Assembly: GCA_934489015.1 (NCBI GenBank)
Contig: CAKSSN010000016.1
Coordinates: 1-60,716, forward strand
Length of the DNA stretch: 60,716 nucleotides
Direction of reading: 5' to 3'
Source: an uncultured Clostridia bacterium
GTDB taxonomy: Bacteria > Bacillota > Clostridia > UBA1381
The position numbers and the translations under genes are program-made. Under the pieces are notes generated by a model, which was given only the letters and a program-made list of their open reading frames with translations, was not told the origin of the DNA and did no database searches. The number at the start of each line of letters is the position of its first letter. Position 1 is the stretch's first letter. Shown piece after piece: positions 24,902 through 33,653 of this stretch.

Positions 24902-25008
24902 TTTTTATAGCAATTCCTTTCGTTCGTAAGGCACTCTTAAAGCTGAAAGAAAATTGCTCAGAGTGCTGCTTTGCAGTGAGCTGTGCTCCGGGCTTTTTCA
25001 GACTTTTA
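24902..25008 (-). repeat. Intercistronic stop-to-start element, copy B
   Basis: On the minus strand it runs from the response-regulator stop (TAAAAGTCTGAAAAAGCCC, GGAGCACAGCTC) through CACTGCAAAGCAGC, ATTTTCTTTCA and GCCTTACG to CGAAAGGAATTGCTATAAAA, next to the kinase ATG. Both ends match copy A. Confidence 0.75.
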
Positions 25009-25671
25009 TCCATGCAGCTTGTACCCGTATCCATAAACCGTATCAAGACTAATGCGCACAAGCTTTTTTCTAAGCCGCCTTATTGTGTCGTCAACAACTC
25101 TGTCCGAGCCGAAATAGTCAAAGCCCCACACCTTATTTAAAATCTGCTCCCTTGAAAGCACCATGTTTTTATTCTCGGCAAAATAGCACAAAAGCTCAAA
25201 CTCGTTATTTGTAAGCGAAATTTCTGTTTCACCGTCATACACGGTGCGCTCGCCGAGCTGAACGGTGTAGCCGTCAAGCATTTTTTCCTCTGATTTTTTT
25301 TCGCTTCCGTAAATGCGGTCTATCAGCTTATTTACGCGGATTACAAGCTCGCGCGGAAGAAACGGCTTTGAAAGATAGTCGTCCGACCCAAGCTCAAGAC
25401 CTACCACCCTGTCAAGCTCCTCATTTCTCGCCGACATGAAAATTACCGGCGTTGTGGACGAATGCGCTTTTATGCGCTTTATAAGCTCGTAGCCGTCAAT
25501 ATCGGGAAGCATTATGTCAAGCACCCACAAATCCGGGTTATCCGCTATATGTTCCGACGCGCTCTCGCCGTCCGAAAATGACGTGACAAGATACCCTTCC
25601 TTTTCAAGATATTTTCCCAGAAGCACGTTAAGGCTCATTTCGTCTTCTACCATATATATGCTGTGCGGCAT
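25006..25671 (-). CDS. OmpR/PhoB-family response regulator
   Basis: A 221-residue regulator. The receiver domain (1-120) has acidic residues at VEDE, phosphoacceptor Asp52 in DLWVLDIMLPDIDGYE, Thr/Ser in PVIFMSARNEE and Lys in DDYLSKPFLPRELVIR. The C-terminal winged helix (about 130-220) has ISLTNNEFELLCYFAENKN, VLSREQILNKVWG and DDTIRRLRKKL. RBS GAGGTGAG. It is first of the pair with the kinase and immediately follows, on the same strand, the CotH-like/DUF4956/VTC genes, so the system may govern that surface/polyphosphate locus. Confidence 0.93.
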   Translation of the reverse strand: MPHSIYMVEDEMSLNVLLGKYLEKEGYLVTSFSDGESASEHIADNPDLWVLDIMLPDIDGYELIKRIKAHSSTTPVIFMSARNEELDRVVGLELGSDDYLSKPFLPRELVIRVNKLIDRIYGSEKKSEEKMLDGYTVQLGERTVYDGETEISLTNNEFELLCYFAENKNMVLSREQILNKVWGFDYFGSDRVVDDTIRRLRKKLVRISLDTVYGYGYKLHG

Positions 25672-25809
25672 TTTCTCTCACCTCATATATTTTCATTTTC
25701 AGCCCGAAAGCTCGGGCATTACATAGCTTTTTGGAGGATGAAAATTGCTTCAGAGCTTTTTTGCATCCCCCTATAATTTAATTATACCATTTTTTCAGGC
25801 TTTGTCAAC

Positions 25810-26757
25810 TTATTTTTTAATAATTTCTATAAGCTGTGATTTTTCCGTCCAGCAAACGTTAAATCCGAAGCACTCGCTTATAAACCTTACCGGAACAAAC
25901 GCCGTATCGCTGTCGATTTTAACCGGAACGTCGAGCGTGTATTCCTCGCCGTTTACATAAACCTTATTATCTCCCGCGCTGCACACAACAGTTGTATTTC
26001 CGTCCGTTACGGTTATTTTTCCGTTATCCCAGTCAACAGTAAGTCCGAGAGCTTCAAGGATTTTTCTTATCGGAACAAGCGTTCTTCCGTCCTCAATATA
26101 AGGATTGTTTTCAAAGCTCAAGATATTTCCGTTTACGTTTACGCGGATTTTATCGGGCTTTGCGGAAAAATTTTTATCCGAACGCATACCGCCGAAGTCA
26201 TTCGGACGGTTGTCCGTCGGACGATTGCCCGTCGGACGATTGTCCATCGGGTAATTACCCGTTGGCTGATCGCCTTGCTCGGCGCTGCCGGTTTCGGGCG
26301 GATGTGCGTTTCCGTTCATATCCTGCGGCGGCTGTCCCATTCCGCCGGACGCGCTTGCGTCATGCGCATTGCCGTCCGTGTTCTGCGGCGGCTGTCTGAA
26401 GCCGCCCGGTCCTCCGCCGTTTACACGACCGCCGAAGCCCCTGTTTTCGGTCGTTTTGGACTGCTCTCCGCTAAGCTGCTTTTTAATGCTCTCCACTCTG
26501 CTCCTTACGCAGTTTATTATTGATTTTCCACCGCCGCCGAAGCCGTGACCTCCGCGTTTATCGGTATCCGCCTGTTTATCCGTCTGCTTGTCATTTTCGG
26601 TCTGATTTCCGCTTTCCGTTTGCTTGTCATTTCCGGTCTGATTTTCGCTTTCGCTGTTATATGTCGTTGCTGCTTCAAACTCATCATAAGTATAAAACGC
26701 GGTCGGGTCGTTTTTTACATCACTGCTTATAAGCTTCTTTACCTTTCCTTTCCGCAT
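25810..26757 (-). CDS. CotH-like C-terminal remnant fused to a copper-amine-oxidase-like stalk domain
   Basis: A 315-residue frame without signal peptide and without a visible RBS at its ATG. The start (KKLISSDVKNDPTAFYTYDE then FEAA) and a later segment (CVRSRVESIKKQLSGEQ) look like the end of CotH-family kinase-like proteins. They are here separated by a Gln/Thr/Asn-rich insert and Gly-rich loops (GGHGFGGGGK). The C terminus (about 210-315) is a copper_amine_oxidase_N stalk module (NPYIEDGRTLVPIRKILEAL, FVPVRFISECFGF). CotH genes normally accompany VTC and DUF4956 genes; here the catalytic N-terminal part appears deleted. Repeats of 15 bp encode NRPTGNRPTDNRPND. Confidence 0.55.
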   Translation of the reverse strand: MRKGKVKKLISSDVKNDPTAFYTYDEFEAATTYNSESENQTGNDKQTESGNQTENDKQTDKQADTDKRGGHGFGGGGKSIINCVRSRVESIKKQLSGEQSKTTENRGFGGRVNGGGPGGFRQPPQNTDGNAHDASASGGMGQPPQDMNGNAHPPETGSAEQGDQPTGNYPMDNRPTGNRPTDNRPNDFGGMRSDKNFSAKPDKIRVNVNGNILSFENNPYIEDGRTLVPIRKILEALGLTVDWDNGKITVTDGNTTVVCSAGDNKVYVNGEEYTLDVPVKIDSDTAFVPVRFISECFGFNVCWTEKSQLIEIIKK

Positions 26758-26811
26758 TAAATTTGAAAATGCTATATTCAGTTTACCCGATTTGCCTTAT
26801 CTGTACCGCCC

Positions 26812-26852
26812 CGAACAAAAAGCTGTGCTCCTGGCAATTTTATTCAAATTTA
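26812..26852 (-). repeat. Intercistronic element, copy C (5' part only)
   Basis: It begins at the DUF4956 stop on the minus strand: TAAATTTGAATAAAATTGCC then AGGAGCACAGCTTTTT. The downstream half with the RBS is absent, matching the apparent 5' deletion of the next gene. Confidence 0.6.
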
Positions 26853-27536
26853 TATAGCCTGCCTTTCGTTTTCCGCAAGTACTATTGTCAGGTTTCCGTT
26901 TCGCACTCTAAGCTCGTCTATAAGCTCCTTTTCGTTTGCACCATCCGAAAGCGCTATATCATAGCTTAGCTGAAAGAGCGAGCCCAAATCCGCCGTTTTA
27001 ACCTTTGTGAGCGTATATTTTTCGGTGTATTTTTTAAGCACATCGTCAAACGCGCCGCTGAAATCCAAATCCTCCGGCACCGTTATTCTTAGAGTTTTAA
27101 AGGCTGCTTTCGGAGCAAAAAGCCTTTTTCTCTCAACAATGAACATCACAATGCAAAGCGCCGCAACAAACGCCGCCCCATAGCCGAAAAGCCCGACCCC
27201 GCAGGCAAGTCCTGCCGCAATATCAAAAAATATATATCCTATATCCTTAGCGTCGCCCGGCGCGCTTCTGAACCTTATAATCGAAAGCGTACCGGCAAGC
27301 GAAAACGCTCTTGCAACATTGCTCCCGACAAACAGGATTATAACCGAAAGAATTATCGGCAGCATTAAAAGCGTTATCGCAAGCGAGCGCTGATAAAACC
27401 GCTCCTCTTGCGTTTTTTTGTAGGTAAAGGCTATTGCCGCTCCGAAAGCGAGGGCGGCAAGCACTGTCACCGCCGCCGACGAAAAAGTCAGCGTGTCCGT
27501 CACATTTACAAGGATTTCGTTAAATAAGCTGTCCAT
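26850..27536 (-). CDS. DUF4956 membrane protein
   Basis: A 228-residue protein with four predicted membrane segments (about 18-38, 50-73, 103-120 and 122-137). The DUF4956 signature region is SIIRFRSAPGDAKDIGYIFF between helices. A soluble C-terminal ACT-like domain (about 155-228) follows. Its ATG lies inside the 3' end of the VTC gene (17-base overlap) with GGGAGG at the right distance. The family is almost always next to VTC-domain polyphosphate polymerases and CotH proteins; a role as membrane partner in polyphosphate synthesis or export is an inference from context. Confidence 0.88.
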   Translation of the reverse strand: MDSLFNEILVNVTDTLTFSSAAVTVLAALAFGAAIAFTYKKTQEERFYQRSLAITLLMLPIILSVIILFVGSNVARAFSLAGTLSIIRFRSAPGDAKDIGYIFFDIAAGLACGVGLFGYGAAFVAALCIVMFIVERKRLFAPKAAFKTLRITVPEDLDFSGAFDDVLKKYTEKYTLTKVKTADLGSLFQLSYDIALSDGANEKELIDELRVRNGNLTIVLAENERQAI

Positions 27537-28257
27537 AACATTTACCTCCCAAAGTATTTATACAAAAGCTTCTGTTTTTCATATATTCCGTACCGTATTT
27601 TGAAACGCTTTCGCGTTTCAGCCCCATTTTGCTCATCTCTTTTGTAAGCCAAAGCGGCTTTGCCAAAGCCGTTTTAACCTCCATAATGCATGTGTCGGGG
27701 AAAAGTTCTTCTCCGTAGTCGCCGCAGTCAAACGACAAGTCGCAGCGCCTTGAGCGTACGGAAAAGTCAAACGAAATTCTAAGATCCGAATTTCCCTTGT
27801 CAAAATAAGCTATTCTGTCATACGCAAGATAAACCTGCGGATAAACCTCGTAAACCGAAAGAAAATATTCAATTTCCTTTACAACCTGCTTATTCATATA
27901 ATTTTTAATTTCAACGCTTCCGCTCTCGGTAAGCTCTTCCGCGTCCTCCGGCTTTAGCGCCGTGCGCCGCTTGTTTACAATGCCGTTATACTTTTTCTTT
28001 ATTTCAAGATAAACCCTGTCCGCTTCTCCGTATGACCTTAGCCTGAGCTTTTGCTTGTATGGCGGCTTTTCGAGTGAGCGGCGTATAAGAGCGCTGTCTT
28101 TCGTGTCGTAATAGATATTTTGTATCGTGTACGGCTCGCGATTTTTGTTATACGCGTCCGGCTGCATATAGCGCTCTACCGTCTCAATCATTTTCTCCGA
28201 CTGCTCAAAATCCAAAAGATACTTATGCTCGCAGCGGTTAAATACCTCAATAGCCAT
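27520..28257 (-). CDS. VTC-domain polyphosphate polymerase
   Basis: A 245-residue tunnel-fold enzyme of the VTC4/CYTH-related group expected to polymerise phosphate from ATP. Basic and acidic tunnel residues are visible: FNRCEHKYLLDFEQS, YTIQNIYYDTKDSALIRRSL, YKQKLRLRSYGEADRVYLEIKK (shown by its ends), KKYNGIVNKRR, and the late Glu/Lys pair in IMEVKTALAKPLWLTKEM. GGAGG precedes the ATG. It starts the run VTC - DUF4956 - CotH-like - response regulator - kinase on the minus strand. Confidence 0.87.
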   Translation of the reverse strand: MAIEVFNRCEHKYLLDFEQSEKMIETVERYMQPDAYNKNREPYTIQNIYYDTKDSALIRRSLEKPPYKQKLRLRSYGEADRVYLEIKKKYNGIVNKRRTALKPEDAEELTESGSVEIKNYMNKQVVKEIEYFLSVYEVYPQVYLAYDRIAYFDKGNSDLRISFDFSVRSRRCDLSFDCGDYGEELFPDTCIMEVKTALAKPLWLTKEMSKMGLKRESVSKYGTEYMKNRSFCINTLGGKCYGQLI

Positions 28258-28373
28258 TTTGCTCTCCTCCCTCTGTGTTTGATTTGTTGTCTACATTATA
28301 ATAAAACATTTCCGCAGAAATTTTACGCAATTATGTGAAATAAATGTGAAATTATTTTGCACACAAGGATAAT

Positions 28374-28416
28374 AAAAAAAGCTGCCGACAAAAGTCAATT
28401 GACTCTTGTCGGCAGC
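28374..28416 (-). terminator. Terminator of the 1641-residue surface protein gene
   Basis: GCTGCCGACAA pairs with TTGTCGGCAGC and continues through the palindromic AGTCAATTGACT core, forming a long hairpin. The minus strand then has TTTTTTT. Confidence 0.88.
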
Positions 28417-28437
28417 CGCCCCCTTGTTTTTTGATTA

Positions 28438-31400
28438 TTACATAATCTCCGTTGCATCGCTTAAAAGACGCTTTCCCGCCTTGCAGTAAGGCGTCATGCC
28501 GTTTAAGCTGTCAAACAGATAAATGTTCAGTGACTTACATTTTTCGCCAAATCCAAGATCCTCATAAATTGACTTTTCGATATAGTTATTTTCTGCGGTC
28601 AGCTTTACGGAAGCGATATCGGTCATTTTCCCGTTTTCGTTATAGCCGGCAATTATAACATCGCCGCATAAGCCGTTGCCGTCTACACAAACGACATAAT
28701 CATCGCCCTTATCGTAAATATCAAATGAAGGCTCAATATTGCCTACCGCAGCTGCTGCCTCCTCTGAATTTCTGCTGTAAGCTCCGCACGATACGCGGCA
28801 CAAATAGTAAGCTGCATCGCCGTCGCCTATTCCCGTCGGGATTTTAAAGGTGCTGCCCGTTTCGCCGCCAATTGCCTCCGGATCGCCGTACTGAGAAGAG
28901 TACCACTGATATGTCAGCTGCTCGTTTTCATACCCGCTTCTTCTCTGCACCTCAACCGAGAGCACCGGGCTGTCCGTATAATCCGCATCCTTTATCAACA
29001 CCGACTGCGGCTGCTTTGTAAAGTAAAACGGTGCGTCGGTAACGTATACGTCCGTGCATTTGCTTTCGTTGTCAACGTCAACCCATTCATTGCCCGATTT
29101 TAAGGTTTTGCCGTTTTCAAGAAATCTTGCGAGATTGCTATATAAGGTGCTTATGCTGCCATATTCGCCGCTTAAGATTTTAATTGTTTCCGCCCGCGAC
29201 CAAACTTCTCCCGAGACCTTAAGGTTTTCCAAAACCGTGTCTGCTGCCTCATATTCTATATACATATCGGCGTCAATGCTTCCGTTTTTAACGGTAGCGG
29301 GGCACTCAACCGAAACCTCGCCTTTATAATCGCTGTCCTGTACGCCAAAAATCGTCTTGTTATTTAAATCAAAGGTGATTTTTTTGTATATATAAATTTT
29401 TGTCTCATCCTCCGTCAGCTGCACATCGGCCAAAAGCTTGACTGTAGCGCCGCTTTTAGCAGCTTCTACCGCTTCAGCTACGCTTTGGCAAAAAATTGTC
29501 TGCTCATTTTTGTTCGTAACCGCCGCGAAATATGTATTGCCGCAATTTACGCATACGCCGTCCGCGCCTATATTGCTGTGCGCGCAGTAAACCGTAAATG
29601 TTACGCGCTTAACGGGCGCATATATGCTGCCGAGCTTTGCTGCGCAGGTGTATTCATACGTTCCCGCCGCAAGTCCCGTCTCTACGGAGTATGTACTGTT
29701 TACCGCGTCTTCTATCGCTTCTCCGCCGAGATACCACTGATATGCGTCAGCTGTGACATTCGCCGAAAGCGTGGCAGAATTTTTATAGCCGTAATCTACC
29801 TGTTTATTCTCTTTTGAATATGTAAACGGTGACTTTTCAACGCTGACAAAGCAGAGGTCATTAAACATTTCTTCAATTGTCCGCTCCTCTTCAAGCGTTG
29901 ATTTATACGCATATCCGTCTGCAAGCAATGAGAAATAATCTCTGCACAAAATCGACTCAAAGCTGCCGCCCGAAAGCTCCGCAGTGCTGCCCTCGCTTAT
30001 TTTAACGTATCCTTTAAATACGCCGCTTTTAACAATCAAGTGGCTTCCGCCGCCGAGAAGGTTGACTGCCTCGTCCGTGCCGCGAATTTGGGCGCCGTCT
30101 ACAATAAGACTCGCGCCCTCCAATAGCTCAACGCCTGTTCTGCCTGCGTCAATATACAGATCGCTTCCGAGAGTAACAGTTCCTCTTTCGGCGCTTATTG
30201 CCGTCTGATTATCGTAAGCGAGAATATATCCGTTTTGAAATTTCATGTCCGAGCGCAGAAGATTAAAAAGATATGTTCCCTCATCGTCCGCGTCGGCTGC
30301 AAAACCGCCGAGATCAAATTCGGCACTTGCCTTTGAAATTTTCCAGTTTCCTTTTATATCGCCTAAAAGCTCAAGCTTTGCGCCGTTTGCTCCCGAAATG
30401 TCGGCCGCCGCCTTGCCCGTTTCGGAATAATATCTCGGAATATCGTCGATTTTTTTAACGGCAATCGCCGAGTCGTCCTTTTTAACGCTCGCGCGCTCGT
30501 ATGCCTTTATTTCAATATCGCCCGTAATGCTTTTTCCCGAAATATAAAGCTCTCCTGTTTTTTCGTCATATGTAAAGCCGTCAAAAGCTGCGCCGCCGAT
30601 TGTAACGGTTACATCGGATTTTTCGGGTAGCTTATCCATTTTTCCGTCATTGTCATGGAAATATCCCGAATAATCCTCGCCAAATTTTGCCGAGTCCGCA
30701 CCGGCAAAGGTTACGCGGTAAAGGTCTGTTTTAACGTTTACGGGCTCGTTTTCGGCGGACGCTGAAATTTTATATGTTCCGTTTTTTATTTTCCCGCCGT
30801 CTATGTGCAAAATTCCCGTCTCTTCCGAGTACGAAAAGTCCGAAAAGCTTTCGGAATTAAACGTTACCGAAACGTTTTCTCCTTTCGGGTGACCCTGTCT
30901 TGAAATGAGCGTACACTCATAGTCCTCGCCCGGAACAACAAGGTCGTTCATATTCTCCGCAAACACTCCCGAAAGCTCAAATTCCGCCTCTGTTCCCTCT
31001 GCACTCAGCGGCGTAAACAGCCCCACATGCATTGTGTCACTTTTGCTGACAAGCTCTATGCGGTAATATTTATAGCTCGGCACAGACTCTGTAAGCAGAT
31101 ATGTTGTAACCTCGTTATTTTTTATCGGCACAAAATTTTCCGTGCCTATTGCGGTTATTGCCGTATAGTCGCTGTCGCCGTCATTTTTTCCGCTTATTAT
31201 AATATATTCCGGCTGCTTATACCAGCTTTCAATATCCTCTGCGTTTGTAAGCAAAAACCCGGTAAGCGCAATCGGGTGAGTCATTGCAAAGTCAACGGCA
31301 AGAGTATATGTCATGTAAGAATCGGGTGCGCCCCTGCCGTGAAAATCGTCTGCTTTGGGATCGAGCAGATTTTTCGGAACATACTGCTCCGAAGTGTTCT

Positions 31401-33363
31401 TATAGCTGCACACCGCACTTTCGAGATTAATTGCACCGGAGCGCTTGCTTACGCTGTCGAAAACAGGAAGCGGCGCCGCTTTAACGTTCATAATACCTCC
31501 GCATACGGAGCATTTCAAAGTTCTGTAAACGCTACCGTTATTTATGTATTCAAACGTGTGTCTTTCAAAGATTTCATATCCGCAGTCGGCGCAGGATTTG
31601 CTGTGCGTTCCGTTATTATGGGAGATATACTTAAAGTTATGGCTTTCGTTTTTCACCTTGCCGCAGACTGCGCACGTCAGCTTATGCTCGTTTGAGTCAA
31701 ACTTCTCGCCGCCTGCATAGGAATGTGTTCCCGACTGCACTTTTCCGCAGCCCGAACACACTCTGTCATGAGTTTCGCCCTTGTTTACCCATTTTCCATA
31801 GGAGTGCGAGCCTTTTTCTTCATAGCCGCAGTCTTTACATCTTACAATTTCATCATCGCCGTTATCAATGTATTCCATGCAGTGCGTAAGGCTTTCGGCA
31901 TAGCCGCACAAGTCGCACGTTTTTTTGTGGCCGTTTCCGTACTTTGTATATGAAAAGCTGCCGTGCTCCTCTGTTTGTGAGTAGCCGCAGCCGTCAAGGC
32001 AGGCTACTGTGTGATTTAAATTATTAACGCTTTTGTACTGCTTATTGTGCGACGCGGTTTTGCTGTAGCCGCAAAGAGCGCAGGTTATTTCATGTTCGGA
32101 GGAGTCTTTGCTCTCAAGCTTTTTGCTGTGAGCTTCCTCTCCGGAATAATTGCATACAGTACATTTTAAAGTATGGTTTTCATCGCCGCTCGGCGCAATC
32201 TCCGTATAAGTGTGGTTTTCGGTAAATCCACAGCTTTGGCATACGGCAGAGTGTAAGCCGCTGCCGAGATTTTCCATATGTTTAAAATCATGCTTTAAGC
32301 AGGCGCTTGTAAGCGCGCTGATTTTGCTTACCTTTCCCTCACTGTAAATTTCGTTAAACGCATACAGCTTGCACTCGTCCGCGTTTACATCATCGGGAAG
32401 CATAAAGGTAATATTGCTTTCGGAGGCTGTCTTTTTAAAGCGGCCGAAATCGAGAATATTTTCAGAGTTTTTGTCGGTTATAATAAACGTGATATACTCG
32501 TTTTCGGGCGAAGCTCCGTCCGCGCGCGGGGCGGATATATGTACAATGTAGCTGCCGCGTTCAATTGAGATTGTCTGCGCATTGACAGCGCCTATGCCGC
32601 TGTCCTTTATCGGCAGAATATATCCTTCATTGTTCTGCGAATACGCACTGCTTAATTTTCCCTCTTCAAAATCCTTTTTCGGCAGAAGCAGAATTTTATC
32701 TCCGACAGGTGTTTCGACATTCGCAAGGCTTTTTTTTATGTTCATTGCCGGGCGGAATTTATCAGTTACAATAATTCCTGATTTTACAGTCGGCTTATTG
32801 TCAGCCGTTATGTAACCTACCGTTATCGTCGAAGTAAGAACACTTCTTTTTTGTGAACGCAAAGCCCACTCCTTGCCGGAATTCAGCTTCAGCAAATCCG
32901 AATATTTCGTTGCTTCATCTGCCGAAAGTATAAAAATTTTTCTATCTTCGGTATCTTCCGCCAAGCCGGTGACCGAATCTATTGTTGCGGTCGACTTCTT
33001 TGATGTCACCGTAATGAGCTCCTGCTCGTCTTCCGTAAATATCTTAAGAAAGTTTGCACATTCGGTCGGAATTGTACCGGAAATGGTACCATATGTTCTC
33101 GTTACAGTTTGATTTGTCACGCCGCTCGTAATCAAAAACGCGCCATCCGAGTCACCCGTGCTTGATATGTCCGCGTCAAGCACCAAAAATTCCTGCGGCG
33201 CCGTATAATCGCTGCTTTCTCCGCTTCCGAAGCTTACCTTATCGCCTGCCAAAAGCCCGAATTTTACCGCTGAATATTTTTCCGCCGCATGCGATGTGCT
33301 CTGCGGCAGCGCTGCCGTGAGCATTACCGCCGCAACAAAAGCGCTTAATAGTTTTTTTCTCAT
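28438..33363 (-). CDS. Giant secreted surface protein with ten CxxC/His repeats
   Basis: A 1641-residue protein with signal peptide (MRKKLLSAFVAAVMLTAALP). Residues ~1-350 form a unique N-terminal region. Residues ~350-622 hold ten imperfect repeats of about 27 residues, each with a CxxCG knuckle and flanking His (for example HEITCALCGYSKTASH, HKKTCDLCGYAESLTH, HSKSCADCGYEIFERH), looking like tandem small zinc ribbons. A discoidin-like (F5/8 type C) segment follows at ~650-780 (HPIALTGFLLTN, YYRIELVSKSD). Two Ig-like segments near the C terminus each carry a QWY motif (YQWYLGGEAIEDAVNSTYSV; LTYQWYSSQYGDPEAIGG). It ends with a short domain shared in form with the 47.3 kb protein. It is likely an adhesin or glycan-binding protein; there is no LPXTG. 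Confidence 0.8.
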   Translation of the reverse strand: MRKKLLSAFVAAVMLTAALPQSTSHAAEKYSAVKFGLLAGDKVSFGSGESSDYTAPQEFLVLDADISSTGDSDGAFLITSGVTNQTVTRTYGTISGTIPTECANFLKIFTEDEQELITVTSKKSTATIDSVTGLAEDTEDRKIFILSADEATKYSDLLKLNSGKEWALRSQKRSVLTSTITVGYITADNKPTVKSGIIVTDKFRPAMNIKKSLANVETPVGDKILLLPKKDFEEGKLSSAYSQNNEGYILPIKDSGIGAVNAQTISIERGSYIVHISAPRADGASPENEYITFIITDKNSENILDFGRFKKTASESNITFMLPDDVNADECKLYAFNEIYSEGKVSKISALTSACLKHDFKHMENLGSGLHSAVCQSCGFTENHTYTEIAPSGDENHTLKCTVCNYSGEEAHSKKLESKDSSEHEITCALCGYSKTASHNKQYKSVNNLNHTVACLDGCGYSQTEEHGSFSYTKYGNGHKKTCDLCGYAESLTHCMEYIDNGDDEIVRCKDCGYEEKGSHSYGKWVNKGETHDRVCSGCGKVQSGTHSYAGGEKFDSNEHKLTCAVCGKVKNESHNFKYISHNNGTHSKSCADCGYEIFERHTFEYINNGSVYRTLKCSVCGGIMNVKAAPLPVFDSVSKRSGAINLESAVCSYKNTSEQYVPKNLLDPKADDFHGRGAPDSYMTYTLAVDFAMTHPIALTGFLLTNAEDIESWYKQPEYIIISGKNDGDSDYTAITAIGTENFVPIKNNEVTTYLLTESVPSYKYYRIELVSKSDTMHVGLFTPLSAEGTEAEFELSGVFAENMNDLVVPGEDYECTLISRQGHPKGENVSVTFNSESFSDFSYSEETGILHIDGGKIKNGTYKISASAENEPVNVKTDLYRVTFAGADSAKFGEDYSGYFHDNDGKMDKLPEKSDVTVTIGGAAFDGFTYDEKTGELYISGKSITGDIEIKAYERASVKKDDSAIAVKKIDDIPRYYSETGKAAADISGANGAKLELLGDIKGNWKISKASAEFDLGGFAADADDEGTYLFNLLRSDMKFQNGYILAYDNQTAISAERGTVTLGSDLYIDAGRTGVELLEGASLIVDGAQIRGTDEAVNLLGGGSHLIVKSGVFKGYVKISEGSTAELSGGSFESILCRDYFSLLADGYAYKSTLEEERTIEEMFNDLCFVSVEKSPFTYSKENKQVDYGYKNSATLSANVTADAYQWYLGGEAIEDAVNSTYSVETGLAAGTYEYTCAAKLGSIYAPVKRVTFTVYCAHSNIGADGVCVNCGNTYFAAVTNKNEQTIFCQSVAEAVEAAKSGATVKLLADVQLTEDETKIYIYKKITFDLNNKTIFGVQDSDYKGEVSVECPATVKNGSIDADMYIEYEAADTVLENLKVSGEVWSRAETIKILSGEYGSISTLYSNLARFLENGKTLKSGNEWVDVDNESKCTDVYVTDAPFYFTKQPQSVLIKDADYTDSPVLSVEVQRRSGYENEQLTYQWYSSQYGDPEAIGGETGSTFKIPTGIGDGDAAYYLCRVSCGAYSRNSEEAAAAVGNIEPSFDIYDKGDDYVVCVDGNGLCGDVIIAGYNENGKMTDIASVKLTAENNYIEKSIYEDLGFGEKCKSLNIYLFDSLNGMTPYCKAGKRLLSDATEIM

Positions 33364-33564
33364 AATTTATCCCTTTACCTCCAAATAATATTTTCGAAAT
33401 GCTTCTTTATTTCTAATTATATCATAAAAAGAAACGTTTGTCATCATACCAAAGTATGATTTTGAAAATTTTTTTTATAATCTAATTTATACTATACACG
33501 TATTAATACGTAATATCAAGCGTTTTTTTATTTTTTTGTTCAAGCTAAATTTTATTTACAGTAC

Positions 33565-33591
33565 ACAATTTATCTTCGGCGGCATATTTTA
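33565..33591 (+). promoter_or_regulatory. Possible sigma-K-type (mother-cell) promoter
   Basis: AC at 33565-33566, 16-bp spacer, CATATTTTA at 33583-33591 fits the sigma-K consensus AC-N16-CATANNNTA. A TATAAT at 33590-33595 has no matching -35. The 290-base gap 33364-33653 otherwise holds the surface-protein promoter region and A+T-rich sequence. Confidence 0.4.
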
Positions 33592-33653
33592 TAATAGCAG
33601 TAAAGCAAACTATACTGCAAAATATTAATTGCTGTAAAGGAGATTAAATTGCT

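Noticed and set aside
31027..31695. 222-codon plus-strand ORF inside the giant surface protein gene
   Set aside because: An antisense frame of the repeat region. The regularity of its Cys and His codons comes from the real gene on the minus strand.
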